Positions 36,131 through 49,000 of a DNA stretch of 64,000 nt are shown here, in pieces. Positions within the stretch are counted from its first letter, which is position 1. Every line of letters starts with the position of its first letter. This stretch comes from Sitta carolinensis (lineage: Eukaryota; Chordata; Aves; Passeriformes; Sittidae): positions 110,927,108 to 110,991,107 of the forward strand of contig CM063283.1 of NCBI GenBank assembly GCA_032173965.1, given 5' to 3'. A program made the position numbers and the translations under genes. Below the pieces are notes generated by a model, which was not told where the DNA came from, did not search any database, and was given only the letters and a program-made list of their open reading frames with translations.

Positions 36131-36190
36131 AGAGTCACAGAATGGTTTGGGTTGGAAGGGACCTTCAAAAATCACTTCATCCAACTCTCT
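36131..36190 (-). mobile_element. CR1 LINE 3' tail, antisense half of a composite
   Basis: Begins AGAGTCACAGAATGGTTTGG, then GTTGGAAGGGACCTTCAAAA, ATCACTTCATCCAACTC. This is a minus-strand CR1 3' end of about 60 bp. It is followed within about 15 bp by CR1 body sequence in the opposite orientation (36205-36480). Confidence 0.92.
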
Positions 36191-36204
36191 TCCCAGGCAG
36201 CTGC

Positions 36205-36480
36205 TCAGCCTAGAGAAGGGAAGGGTGAGGGGAGCCCTCAGTGCAGTTACAGCTTCCTTGTGAGGGGCAGAGCAGGGGCAGGCACTGATCTCTGCTCTGT
36301 GCTGACAGTGACAGGACTGAGGGAATGGCCTGGAGTTGTGTCAGGACAGGTTGAGGTTGGATATCAGGAAAAGGTTCTTCCCCCAGAAGTTGGGCACTGA
36401 ACAGGCTCCCCAGGGCAGTGGTTACAGCACCAGCCTGAAAGAGCTTAGGGAGTGTTTGGACATTGCCATCTTTGTGGGTG
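36205..36480 (+). mobile_element. CR1 LINE internal 3' region, sense half of a composite
   Basis: About 275 bp of CR1 sequence upstream of the tail, in plus orientation. Blocks in order are CTAGAGAAGGGAAGGGTGAG, CAGTTACAGCTTCCTTGTGA, GGGGCAGGCACTGATCTCTG, GAGGTTGGATATCAGGAAAA, GGCTCCCCAGGGCAGTGG and GAGTGTTTGGACATTGCCA. It lacks its own 3' end. Next to the minus-strand tail at 36131 it makes a head-to-head composite: either a 5' inversion made during reverse transcription, or two separate insertions. Confidence 0.93.
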
Positions 36481-39400
36481 GAAAGCCCAGCTCACCTGGA
36501 GATCTTCTGAGGCATTTCAGAATGAAGAGGTGTGAAGGTCATTACAGCATGTCCTGCTACAGAGGTTCCAGCAGGCTTCCTCTACATCTGGAGCTGCACA
36601 GAAGGGGACAGACAGGCTCCTCTCCCTTTGGCTAAGCCTTCTTGGACTGGAGGAATTTTATTGTCTCTGAAGGAAGGAGCTTGATTCTTCCCCATGACCT
36701 GCTTCAAGCAAAGCCACAGCAGCCAAATGGACCGTGCTGTGTGAAATGCAGAGTCACCCTGGTGTGAGTCAAACGTTCCCCTCTGGTGCTGGAAGGCTCT
36801 GCTGAAGAGCAAAACAAAGGCAAATACATCAGCAGCTCAAAGTGGATGGGGTTTCTATTTGCTTTCTTCGTGGCAGAAGCCCAGAAGACTCTGACTGAGA
36901 TCAAAAAGTAACTTATCACCTTGAGGTCTGTGGAGGAGCAGAGAGATATTGAAATCTCTCACCACTTCCATCATCAAAAGCTTCAGGAGTTTTCTTCCCT
37001 TGTGTGTTTTCATAGCCAGCCTTGAGGAGAGCAACTGTTCAAAAGTGACATTAGTTGCACCTTCTGTTGGCTGAACCAATTAAAACTGCCCTTCAATGTC
37101 ACCAGGAGCACACACACACACACAAAAGGAAAATTCGAGGAGGAAGAGAGAAACAAGCACAGAGTCTCACTGAGGGAGCTGGCTAGGGACTATACTGATG
37201 TGCTTCAAGGTCACGAGCCTGACTTCAGATAAGGTGAGATAAAAATTTCTACTGGTGGCTGCTCAGTGGCCTATAGGAAGTTAACAGATAGTCTCTTGTA
37301 GCCATTTAATTTAAAGAGATAACTGCTATACACTTAGTAAAAAAATCTTCAAATAAAACTTTTAAAGTCACTGATGATCTGATGCCTGTGGAAATGAATA
37401 ACAAAGCTCTCTGAAACCTTTTGTAATACTTTATTCAATTATGATGTATTCAGACCCCTTCAATCCTGTACTGTCCTTGTTGGAGTTGAATTGTGGAGCT
37501 TTAGGACAGAGTTGTTGACAAAGGATCTTATGTCTGTTTGCAACATATTAAAACAAAAGGTTTGGTTTTGCCAGTAAGGCATGGCTGCCATTAAAGATCA
37601 TTTTTAATTGGCCATGAGGAAGCAGCAGTGTCCAAATTCTGGCCATCTTCCATACAACATCCTCACAACTTCCTACAACTTCCTAAGAACACCTTGTCTG
37701 GAAAGATGCAGCAGCTTTATGTTGTGTACCTTGAGAAGGGGAGAAGCCAGTGCTCCTGGCACAGGACTGTCACAGCTTGGATGAGTCCTATGGTGCTGAG
37801 CTCTGCTTTTGCTGAGTTCATCGTATTAAAGGTGAAAATAACTGTAACATTAAATTTTGGCTTTCACTCACATTTTTAATTATTCTCCCCAAACTTCTGT
37901 GCTGCAGTAAATCTTTCATTTCTTCGGTTTCAGTCAGCTTTGGATAACAGAAGCTACACATGCTGTTAGTATCAGACCTGTCAAGCCTTCCATTTTTGTA
38001 AAGCAGGGTGAAAGAAGAGACTAAAAGTGTTGTCCTTTGTCTTGTTTGTGATCCTGTATATTTACCAACAAGGTACTCAAAATCCACTTGTCCATGCCTG
38101 TCCTCACCATGAGGCTCAAGTGCCACTTCCCTGACCTCCAAGGTATCCTTGTCCCCCTCAGACAAGGGTATGAGAGGGTGATGTCTCCAGCAACACACCA
38201 TGAAGGGTTGGAGCACTCATCCCACTGCAGCTGAAGAAGGAAATTGCTATCACCATGCCAAAGCAAACAGCTAAAATATGAAAGTCAAGGAACTCAGTCA
38301 AATGAGTTTGACACAAAGACAGGGTGGTGCCAATCAGACACAAATCTTTGGGTTTTTTGCCTTAGTGGTTTTAATATTTTTTCTTGCCTTTCACATCTTT
38401 TTGCTTGAAAACAGAAACTCTTTTGAAGGTCAAATCTCTGAGAGGCAGAAGTGGTAGAGAAATCTCAAATAATTTCACAGTCATGGTCTGTTGCCCCCCT
38501 CCTACTGCTAAGAACTCCTGATGTAAAACGTCCCCAAAGTAGTCACAAATCAAGCATCCAGTGGAGGTCCAGTGTGTCCCTCAGTGGTTTCATTTTCCCA
38601 GATTCCTGTCTGCATGTACTCACAATTGCATATTGGTTTCAGCATCCAGAAAATCTGACTTCCTCCTGTCTCCTCCTCCTCAGAGGAATGCTGTGGTTTT
38701 ATGTGGGGATGAGTGACACTTGTGACAGATGAGCTGCCAAAACATGGCAAAATCCTGGGAGTCTGCAACACCAACAGTCACTTTGGTGTTTGCATGTCCC
38801 TGCTGGGGATGGCAGATATTTTGCATTTTGCTATCACTTTTCCTACATATACAACTCAAATGTGTTCAGGAGGGGTAAACTTCCAGTGATGTGGTTTTCC
38901 AGTGTTGTGTTGTTGTGACAGGGAGAAGCTGGACTTCAGTTTTCAGGCATCATAATATAACATTTATCCTGTCACAGGACTATTTTCACTCTTTGCTTCC
39001 TGCCTGGAAGCAACCTCTTTCCTAAATGATTGCCTTTTTCCTGTACTGTGAGGATAAATCCCTGCAATCCACACCATACCTGTCCCTGTGTTCATCTACT
39101 ACTTCCACAGAAAGTATTACACCATCATGCATAATTCATTCCCCTTAATTAAAATGTAAATTTATTGTCAGCATTTTGGGGTGATTAAAACACCATTGTA
39201 GGAATAGGTTTAAATTCTGTCTCTGGAGCTCATTTTGCTAAAATAAACACAGCATACTTTGCGCTGTTTGCAGTCAGATTGATCACCAAGTGGGACAGAA
39301 CTGAACTTCCAGGGTGTGTCTGATATTCAACAGAGTGTGAATCCACTTTGCTGTAAAGTGAGCTGGCTTTCTCTCAAGGTATTACCTGCCTGCATTTAGG

Positions 39401-39979
39401 CTTGGCATAGACAGGAAGGAGTATTTGTAACTGTATTTCACCACACACAAAAATCCAGACTATTTTACTGGCCTCAAACTGCTCCTCAGGAGCCTTCAGG
39501 AGGATGTTCAGTGGATTGCTGTGCTTAATGTAAACAATTGACTTACAAGAGTGTCTTGCAGGTTGGGCTTCATTCCTGATAGACCTCGAAGCCTCACATG
39601 CCATTTGCTGTCCATTAAATAAATGACTATGTACATGAAAAATAAAAAGAAAAAATAGCATATTCCACAAGGATGGGGTAATGACAGAGCACCCAGTGGG
39701 GGGCTTAGTTGTAATTCTTAGTGTTTTCCCCCTCCTCCCTCGAAGCAATAAAATCTTTAAATTAAGAAAGAATGTAGAGAAGGTGGTCTTGGGGTTGTGG
39801 ATGAGGCACATGGAGCTCTTCATGAAAGGAAACAGTCATGGGGCTACTCATGGGGAGAGAGAACGAGAAAATTCCCAGCTCCACCATACAAAGAGTCAGA
39901 GGGATTAGGAGTGTTTCACCAGCAGGCTTTTAAATTTTTTCCCTGTAACAAAAACATGACCTCTCCCCTGCCTACGCCC
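36481..39979. other. Unique sequence, nothing recognised
   Basis: Holds a (CA)8 repeat at 37109-37124. No interspersed repeat or coding exon is recognised. 37200-37460 and 39120-39250 are AT-rich. A possible weak homeobox-site cluster around 39130-39190 (CCTTAATTAAAAT) is noted without support. Confidence 0.45.
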
Positions 39980-40027
39980 TGTCTCTGTCTGTCTCTGTTT
40001 GTCTGTCTCTCCCGTGGACAGGCAGAC
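39980..40027. repeat. (GTCT)n repeat with hairpin potential
   Basis: Imperfect GTCT/GTCTCT repeats (39980-40010) are followed by GGACAGGCAGACAG. CTGTCTG and the distal CAGACAG can pair across a short loop, giving a small stem in DNA or transcript. Simple repeat; no gene context. Confidence 0.75.
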
Positions 40028-40199
40028 AGAAGGGCATTTCAGCTCTTGGGGAGAGCTGGGCACTGAACCGAAATCTCTTGGATACGGGAGGAAAATGCTT
40101 TGCTTTGCCATTCCCCGAAGTCACATTATTCTTGTGCTACACATGACTCTCTTGGAAAATCTGGGATTCATTACCCACCTTCTGCCCCGACCTTCTGGC

Positions 40200-40800
40200 T
40201 TCAGGAACGTGCAGGGAGTTTCAAGATCGGCTCAAGCTGCGCCGTGAGAGCGCGGTTGGCTGCGGGGCAGCCAGGTTGAGTGTGTGGCTCCTGGTGTCCC
40301 CAAGCCTGGCCCTGCTGCCCCATTCCCACTAGCCAGGCAGGGAAAGGAGAGCCAGGGCAGGAATGGGCCACCAGCTGCCCCTCGTACCTCGCTGCCTAGC
40401 AGCTCAGGAGCAGTTCTGGAGGAGCCAGCTTGCAGCCATCCCCAGGTCGCAGTGGACTGGAGGAAGCAGAGTCTGGCATTTATTTTCTAGGCCATGTTTT
40501 GACAGGTTCTCAGTTAAAGTTAGGTTCCCTATCATCACCCTTCCACTGCAGGACAGGGCATCTACCAGAGGTCCTCTGCAGTGAGGGGTGCCCAGAGCTG
40601 CTGGAGAGGCACTGCCTCCTCTCCTGGTGTCCCCTGGGTCTCAGGGCAGCAGGAGGGGATCCAGGCAGGGTTTTGGCAGGCACGTGCCCGCAGGGACACA
40701 AGGGACAGCGAGAGGCACGGCGTCAGCAGCGGGGCCCTCGCTCGGTGTCAGGGGCTGCTTTGGAAGTCGGTCACCAGAGCTGCCTGACGTCAGTCCTGTC
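40200..40800. promoter_or_regulatory. Moderately CpG-rich stretch with a CRE palindrome
   Basis: CpGs cluster at 40205-40275 and 40680-40800 (for example CACGGCGTC and CGCTCGG), below the density of the blocks at 11 kb and 52.7 kb. A perfect cAMP-response element TGACGTCA lies at 40785-40792. It might be a weak regulatory region; no exon recognised, and the open frames across it have no domain. Confidence 0.25.
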
Positions 40801-43800
40801 ACTGTAGGAAGTATCAAGTTAAACTGATAATTATCTACAGCACGTGTACGAATTACAAACCTTTTGATGTTCAGGCTCATGTGTTTTGAGTTAGCCAGCA
40901 CATCTTAATCAGATTTTCTTTTCCTTTTAAACGAAGATTTGAAGCTTTCTTATCTCCCATTCCCTTCTTCTCCTTTGAACTTTTACTTCACTGATATTTT
41001 CACAGAGGCAGCCTTTCCTCAGCCAGGTCTCACCAGCTCCCATGCACAAAGCCAGCTCAGCAAGGTAACATGGCAAGTGTTGTTGGGTTTGCAGCAAGAG
41101 CTTTGATACAGCCTGAAAACAAGGAGCTCTTTGTCACTGCTATTCTTTCTGCAATATTAAAATGTATCTTATCAATGGCACCCTGTAGTAGAAGGGAGAG
41201 AAAGAAAGAGGAGAAAAACAGACCCACAAAAGTGACTCTGGTGAGTTCAATAAAAGTCTGCCTTTCTTGAGCAAGAACAATTTCCTCACTGGTGCAGCAA
41301 GCCTGCAGAAAGCAAACCCTAAAACTCATCGACTGCTTGCAAAATTCAGTGTCTTTGTCCTAACCACAAACACTTCACCAGCACCCCACCCGCCACAAAG
41401 CACAATAGCTCATTCTCTCTATGGCCCTCCAAATTTTTCACAGATATTAGTCAGTGTTTTCGTTTTATTATTACAGCTTTACTTTATTACTCTCCATTTT
41501 TTAATAAGGATAAATCACTCATGCTGCTTTAGCCCAGCGCCTTTTTTTTTTTTTTTAATTATTTATAACACAATCTGATTTCATAGCCGTGTTTATGGAT
41601 GAATTGAGGGAGAAGAAGGGTGTAATCAGCTCCTTTCAAAATCGTGTCTGAAATGTTTCTTTGTCACTTTTAATGGCCTGTATTCCCCCTGGGGGGTTCA
41701 GGTGTTGGCCAACATTAGCTGACCTTGCTGTAGCTGGGTCTGGGACACTGAACTTCCCCACTGCACCACTCTGCAGCTCCCCTGGGCTTGTCCCTCTGCC
41801 ATTCCTGTTGTGCCTGTAGACATCTGCTCCTCCTGCAGGAGACTGGATGGGATCTCCAAGCCACTGAGCTCAGGTTTCTGCTACAGTCATGACTGTCTCC
41901 TACCACCCCTTCCATAAACTCTGTGAGCTCTGAAGTTAGGGGTTTGCTTCCTGCCTCTGCCGTGGAGGGTGGTGCCTGCAATGGCCAACAACAGGGGTGT
42001 GGTGACATCTTCTCCCTGTTCCAAGCCCCAGGCCAGACCCCGCTCTTTGGGATGAGGAGTGGCTACAGGCTGGATCCTGCCTGGTGCCTGCCCTGAGGTC
42101 CCTGTGGCCACCACGAGCCATCCACATGGCCTGGGAGAGGGCTGGGCACAGCCATCAGGAATGGTGGCCAAGCACACGCGGTGGCTTGGCAGGATTGTCT
42201 CATGGGCAGGACAGAGTGGTTTCCTGGGTGGATAACTCCCAAAGCTACAGTGAGAGGATGCCATTTCTGGAGTCTCACACAAAGCACTCTGTTTCTGCCC
42301 TTGTTTGCCCAGCAGTAGCCAAAGGGCTGCCTCAAAGCCACACGCTGCTCAGGCTCCTGGTGGTGCCCACCTGCCCATTGCCAGGGGGAAGGTTTTTGCA
42401 GCTGAGAAAAGCTTTTAGAGGATGGCTGCATTTCATAAGGCTCCTGAACAGCGTTGTCAAGGGAGCAGGCAGTGAGCTGACAACTTTTGGGTCAGTCCCA
42501 GAACAGCTTGCCAGGGAAGCCTATCAAGCCCCAGTAATCGGGTTTGATTTAAATCTTTCTCCTTCTCATCACCCTTTCTGGATTAAGTCATCTCCACCGA
42601 ATGAGAGACTGTGCTGGGAGAGGCACAGACGGGCTCTTGTATGGGTGTTGGGGAGGGGAAGGGAAAGATAAGCAAACCACCGTCACTTTTGGGTTTTATC
42701 GTCTCCATCCCAATTTTGCTACTCCACTGGAGTCACAAGATAACAATAATCTAGAAGCCAGCAGCTTTTGAGCTCACTTATTCTCCTCTGGTCAGCTGTT
42801 TGGTGAATGCTTAGAGGTATTTCCTTGGGCACTCGGGGTTTGTGCAGGCTGCAGTGGGGTTTGTGACACGGCAGAGAGAGGGTCTGTGAACCCTGACATT
42901 TTGGGATTTCATGTGCTGAGGGAATCAATCTCACAGGGCATTTTGTCTTGCTTTCCCCCTCTGTTTCTCACACTGAAAAAAATGCAGCTCTTTACCTGAG
43001 GCTACAAGCTTGCACAGGCTTCCCTTGTGAGTAAGCATCACCCCGGTTTGGAACACAAAGCTCCCTGTGTGCTGCAAGGGCACGAGGACGGGGGGAGCTG
43101 GCAGGGTTACCTGGTCCTGCTCTGTCCTTTCAGTGAGTCCCGGTGCTGTGACAGAGGAGGAAACCTCAGCGTGGCATTGCCTTGCTCACGGCCTCAGAGG
43201 AGCAGGAGGGTGGGTGGGAAAGGTTATCGAGGCAAAGAGCTGGCGAAAGGCAGCTGGGAAAAGTCAACAAACACCACCTCTGCAGTTGGTACCACTCAGA
43301 GAAGAGGGGGTTTGTGGCATCAAGGTGAAAGAAAGGGTATCTAAACTTCTGAGGGGAAAAAAACCAAACAAAGTGGAGGCTTTCTTTGCAACGTGTAGGA
43401 GAAGGGGAGGGATTTTTCTCCCCAGCCCGGTGAGTGTGGGGGGGAGGTCGCTGTGCATGTGATCCTGCAGAATAAGAAGGATCACCCAGGGGGTGACGCA
43501 GGAAAAGGAGGATTACTCTGCATGTGATGGCAGAAGGAGGATGGAGAAGTGTTCTTGCAGAGGGTGTATGGATGGGGATTACTAAGGGATTTTCGTGGGG
43601 ATCTAGGTATAACAGAGGAACTCCACCCTCCACCTTGCACTTGGGGTAAGTGAAGGGTCATCAGAAGCCGTCACAACTCCTGATGCCTTTCTGTCACCCT
43701 TTGAAGCATTTGTTGCTTACCCAGTGAACCCAGCTGCAGGTAGGTTTCACTGGCTTTTGAAGCCAATCCCATTTCCAAATCTCTAATCCAAAGGAAGAAA

Positions 43801-44990
43801 ATGAGGCCATCTTTGTGTAAGCCAAGTGTCTGCCTCCGCTGAAACGGCTCAAACAGTTTGGACACTTCCTCCTGTGTAGTCAAAATACGTTTTCTCAACC
43901 AAACAGGATTTCATAAATAAAGGGGTGAGCAGTAGACAGAGGCTGACACACCTCAGTGTAAGAGGCTCTAAGACCTGCTGAGTTAATGGGGAGATGCTTC
44001 TCTTCATTTCAGTGGGAGCCCTTCAAACACCCTGAACAGACGCAGAAGCAATGCTCTGGTGTGCTCAGGCACTTTCAGGACGCCGTCACCACTTTGTAAC
44101 GAGCTGAAAAATTCACAAATTCATATATTCACAGAAAAAAAGGAATATGTTTTTGGGACCATAACCAGCAGGATCACAGCTCTCGTGGCAGGAGAGGATA
44201 GTGTGACAAGTTCACGATAAATGTGACTTCTTTAATAGCAGTAACAACTCTACATCTGTGAGAGGAAGGCTAAAGACTGGCTGCAAGTGAGCCTTTAGAA
44301 GTAGCAGCCTCTGTGAACAGTCCAGCAAAAAATGGTTGAGTTTTGGCTCAGTTGTGAAGTTTTGACAGTGAATAATTGCTGTTATTTATATAACACCCAC
44401 GCTCAAACCATAAATGTTTGGCTCCCCGACCTTAGCCATGACCACAGAGATCTGCAGTGGATGCTCTTCACATCCTCCCTGTTACACCACTCCTTTCCTG
44501 GCCTGGGCAAGGGGGAGAAATGCTGTAAGTGATGCCAGGGGTAGGGATAGGCTCAGCTCAAGGTGGGGAAGCGAAGCTGGCGAGAAGCCAGACTGCGGAA
44601 AACGCACGGGAAAACCAAGGCTGGAGGAATGGAAGAGGACAGAGAGAGAGAGCATAATTGCGGGCAGGGAGTTCTGAGCTGTTTGCCAGAGCTGAGGTGA
44701 GAGCAGCCTTTGTATTGTAGGTACAGAGTGTTTGCTATCTCCACATCCTTCCACAGAGGACACAGCACAATGCCTGTGATGACAGCCTTGCTGGCAGAGC
44801 AAGAGAGAGAAAATTAGCAAACACTGAAGGGGAATTACCAAGAGGGTCAAAGACCACGAGGGGAAGAATGGGCAGAGAAAGCTAGGAGAAAAATTGAAGA
44901 GCAATTGAAATAAAAAGGCTTTAACAGAAAAAATAGAAGTTACATTCTTCATAAGGGTAAGTGTTGTTTTCTCCAGCGCCTTCCTTTGTC
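40801..44990. other. Unique sequence, nothing firmly recognised
   Basis: T15 at 41542-41556. The unique AT-leaning stretch 41480-41690 keeps a few CpGs and could be conserved. The 195-codon frame 42084-42671 and the 185-codon minus frame 44482-45039 have no recognisable domain. 43440-43560 has an imperfect internal repeat of TGCATGTGAT about 73 bp apart. Confidence 0.4.
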
Positions 44991-46060
44991 CCTGTTGCAC
45001 ACCTTTCATCTTCTGCACAGTCTTTGACCTTCTCTGCACTCAAGACTTCCCCTCTCCTGGCCCCAGCACTTGTTTAAAGTCCCTCACTGTGCCCTACTTG
45101 CCATTTCCATTCTGCCTTCTCATCCAGTGTCCCCTCTGTCCTTGTCCACCCTGTGCCCCAGCCTCCTGCAGTCAGCACTTCCACCCACCCCAGGTCATGC
45201 CCCTGCCAGGAGCTACTCCTGCCTGCTCTGCCTCCTTTCCCAAGAGCCAATCCTTGTCCCTGCTGCTCTGCTCTTTCCTGTCCAGCCCCTCTTCATCTCC
45301 TGCAGACTCCAAAGCCTTTGTGCTTCTTGGTTTCCAAGCTGAGGCACCTGTGAATAAGGGTGGACACCTGTGAATAAGGGGATGTTTTCCCTGTTGCACA
45401 GAGAGGCAGAAACCCAGGTTTGCTGGTGCTCCATGTTCTACTTGGGAGCTCAGCATCCTTGGTCCCTCCAGTGAGCCTGTCACTGCCATGACTGACACTT
45501 GCCATTGTGCCTGACTTGGAGGAAGATGCCATCATCCTGCTGCCAGCTCCACCACCTGCTGTAGCAGCATGTGGCTCTCCCTTGAAGGCACTCATGCCAA
45601 GCCTCAGCCAAGCTCAAACCATGCTAGGTCTCTTCCTGAGCTGTCCATGCTGTGTCTGTCCTTGGCAGCAGCTGTTGCTCCCCTTTCCCTCTGTGAGAAG
45701 CCATGGAGCAGGGATGTAGTGCTCAACCCTTCATGGAGGCCACTCCAACCCAGCCATCCCTGCAGCTAAAGCTGGAAACAGCCACCTCCCAGCTAACATG
45801 GAGCCCAGGGACCCTGCACCAGTTCTGGCAAAGCATTGGCTCCACTCTTCCCTCTGGGCTCTGGTGGAAGGTCACAGCACCCTGAGCACCTTCCTTGCTG
45901 TGGTGCAGCAGCACAGGCACCCTGGGATGGGCAGGGAGCTCCACCATGTCAGGAGGAGAGGTGCTGGCAGGACAGATGACAGCAGGATTATCTCTGCCAG
46001 CAAGGGTGAGACTGGACAGCTGGGAAGCAATGAACCCTGACCAGTGCTGCTGCTGCAGTG
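44991..46060. other. Pyrimidine-rich unique block with 2 x 20 bp duplication
   Basis: The plus strand is C+T-rich, especially 44990-45320, with many short open frames caused by composition. At 45345-45384 two near-identical 20-bp units (CACCTGTGAATAAGGG core) lie in tandem. No repeat family or exon recognised; possible old LTR material cannot be excluded. Confidence 0.4.
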
Positions 46061-49000
46061 GCAAGAATGCTTTTTTAAACTAAGCAGAAAGGAAAAGGAC
46101 TGTCCCCACATCTCCTGTTGAACAGTTGCCACCCAGGTCCAAGCTGTGTTTTGGGACCTTGGAAATGCCATTTTACTGTTTCACAGTACTTATGCACCTG
46201 AGACTGACCAGATCAGGATTTACTTTCCTTTTACTCCTCCTTCCCTCCCCCTCACAGAGCAATTGTCCTGCACTGTGTGAGCGTGGAGGTTAGACTGGCT
46301 GGACACCACTTTCCTGGAGCTGTCACACCTGGCTGAGGTGGCAGGGTGGGAACAAGGAGAGGGGTTTCAAAAAGCAGCCAGGAGGGAAATGTGCTGTTGT
46401 CTCATTGCTCATGAAGAAAACCAAGAGCAGGTCCACAGGTGGGACCTGGGGAGCAGGACTGAGCCCCTGAGCACTCCCTGGCTTGGCAGTGAGCTCCCTC
46501 TTGTTGCTGTGGCTCTGCTGTGGCTCATACCCACACGAGCTGGTTTAGCTCCAGCCTGGGTATTATGTATTAGTGCTTCAGTTATAGCACAAACAAGCAG
46601 GCTGATCCACCTAAGGTAAAGCAACTTTCGTTTGCAGCCCTGGATCAAACACCTGCCTTAGCCAATTAGCAAGAGCTGCCTGCGTGTGGCTTTCCTTCAC
46701 TTCTGCCCGTGAATTAGGAGCAATGAGAAGTCTCTTTAGCTGCTGGTACCAGGAACAGCAGAGATACAAGGAGAGGGATGCCTGAACTCCCACCGACCTC
46801 TTTTGTTTACCCTTAAAAAGAAACTCCTGCCCTTCAGGCTGTAAGTGGACTCTTATGTCTACGAGCCAAAACCCACAAGCCCTGCTGAAACAAATCTCAA
46901 GTGGCGGCTACAATAACACCTCCGTGTGAGGATGTGCTCCAGGTTTGGCAAACAGTGATAGATAAACAGGTAAATCTGTTAGCAGTGAGAAGGGGAGGTA
47001 ATTTGTTGTGGGGATTTGGGACTGTAGCCGCAGTGGCTAGTACAGACACTCTGAGGCATCCCTGCTTAATTAGAAACACAGCTGGGTTTTGTCAAGGCAG
47101 GTAGCTTCTCTGATGTCTGCTAAGGGACTAAATTGCATTTGTGTAGACTGGATTTTGGTTTCCCTGACTGCTGGGAATAGGAAGCAGATTGGGCCCTGCC
47201 ACAAGCAGCTTTCTCTACCAGCAACTCATCCAAGGACTAGAGTTGTTGCATCCTGCCAGAATCCCCTGGCTGCTGGGCATGTATTTCCCATTACAGATTC
47301 CTTGTAGATCACACTTAGCCAGAACTTGATCTAATCCCTTATCTTGATCCTGCAGCCTGGGGTTGACCACACAACTTTGGGAAAACCAAGGAATGCAATC
47401 TGTTTGAAGGTCTTTCCTCCAGCTGCCCAAGCACAAGCACCGGTGCCTCCAAAGGAGCACCTGTGCCTTATGTGAGGGAGAAAGCCACAAGGAAAATGGC
47501 AGGTTCTGGAGCACTGCTCCACACTGTGTCCCACTGAGGTGTGGCCCGTGCTGCCACAAGCACTTCTGATGAAAAATTGAAGCAGCAACTGAAGCTGAAG
47601 TGATGAAGTGAAAACGCCTGCCTGCTGAGAAATGTTAAAGAACACAGATTTACCTGGGAGGCATTTGGAGACAGGGTCATTTATTTTTCCTGGCTTCCTG
47701 GCAGCTTATCCTTCTTCTGTGAGACTGCTGCCTTTGAGGGGCTTTGCAACCTCTGACTCTGCAGCTCTCCTGGCTCCAGATGGCCCAAAGAAAAAAAATT
47801 AACTGGGGAGGTTTCAGAAACTTGCCTCCTCTGGTCTGAGAGGAGCTGACAAAAGTCAGCTGCTGAGCCAGGAGCTGAACTTCAGCTCTCTTGCTTCCTT
47901 CAGCTACTGTGCTGTGTGATGTTATTAGACTTGTTGCTCCCAAAAGCATCGCTTTTAGGATCAGCTCCAGAATGACTGCGGAATAAAGGCAGCTTATGAT
48001 CCAGGCGCAATTCCTAAGGCTTCTAACCCTCTCAGAGCAGTTGAATAATGAGAGCAAGAACCAGAGACCATCTGGAACAAATCCTTCAGCCTCTGGCACG
48101 CAGTGTTTTGATATTCCCCTGTGACCTGAAAGCCTGTCCAGAGCTACTTCACCTACCCAAGCCCAGATGTCTTTATGGGTGGGAAAGCCATGCCTTCCTA
48201 GTGCAACTAGGGAAAAGATTTCAGAAGAGGTGCAGGCTCAATTCTTAGCAAGTTTTTCAGTCCAAGGGCTTCATGGGATGTTCTCTTCAACTCCTGCCAG
48301 GCATTGTCCACAAAAACACAGAAGAATCTCCTGTTCTGCATACACTGTCCAGGAAAACTGGAAAGGTTCAGTCTAAACTGTGTCCAGGGGAAAACCATGC
48401 TAACAATCACTCAACAAGGCTGAAAGTCCTTGGCAGCTATTAATTATTATCAGTCCTTTACTTCAGCAAAGTGTGTGAGAGTCTTTCAGATGTTGCATTC
48501 TGCAATCCCCACACAAGCTGTTATTGATTTGGCACGCAAAAACGAGGGTGATAAGTTTGTGTTTGGAGTGAGCTGGAAGCACATGAATAAAACACTACAG
48601 TCAGGAAAGTATGTGCTTTGTTCTGAAGGACGTGTTGCTTTTTGCTTGTTCACTTTAACCATTCTTTGCTGTCAAGGTCTTTTCCTACTTTTGGGAGACG
48701 ATTGATTGATGGAGAAGCAGCTTACTTTTGACGTACTTGACGGAGGAAACTAGAATTAGTGGTTACTGAATGCTGGTAAAGCATTTATGGATTTAGATTC
48801 AGTCCTTTCATAACCATTTTATGAGAGCCCTTGACAGAGTTTGCCCCTGTATGTTTTGCCTTTGGTTCCCAGGCTCCTCAGTGGTGGTACAGAAACACAG
48901 AAACCCACCAGGCTGGTGGATCCCTAATAGGACAAAAAGCAGGGATCTTATAGCTGCTATCCTGAAGATCTTTGGCACTATGGTTGGCCTCTCAGTTTCC

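Noticed and set aside
36152..36400. 82-codon frame over the CR1 composite as a host gene
   Set aside because: The sequence is CR1 3' region DNA, not coding for a host protein.
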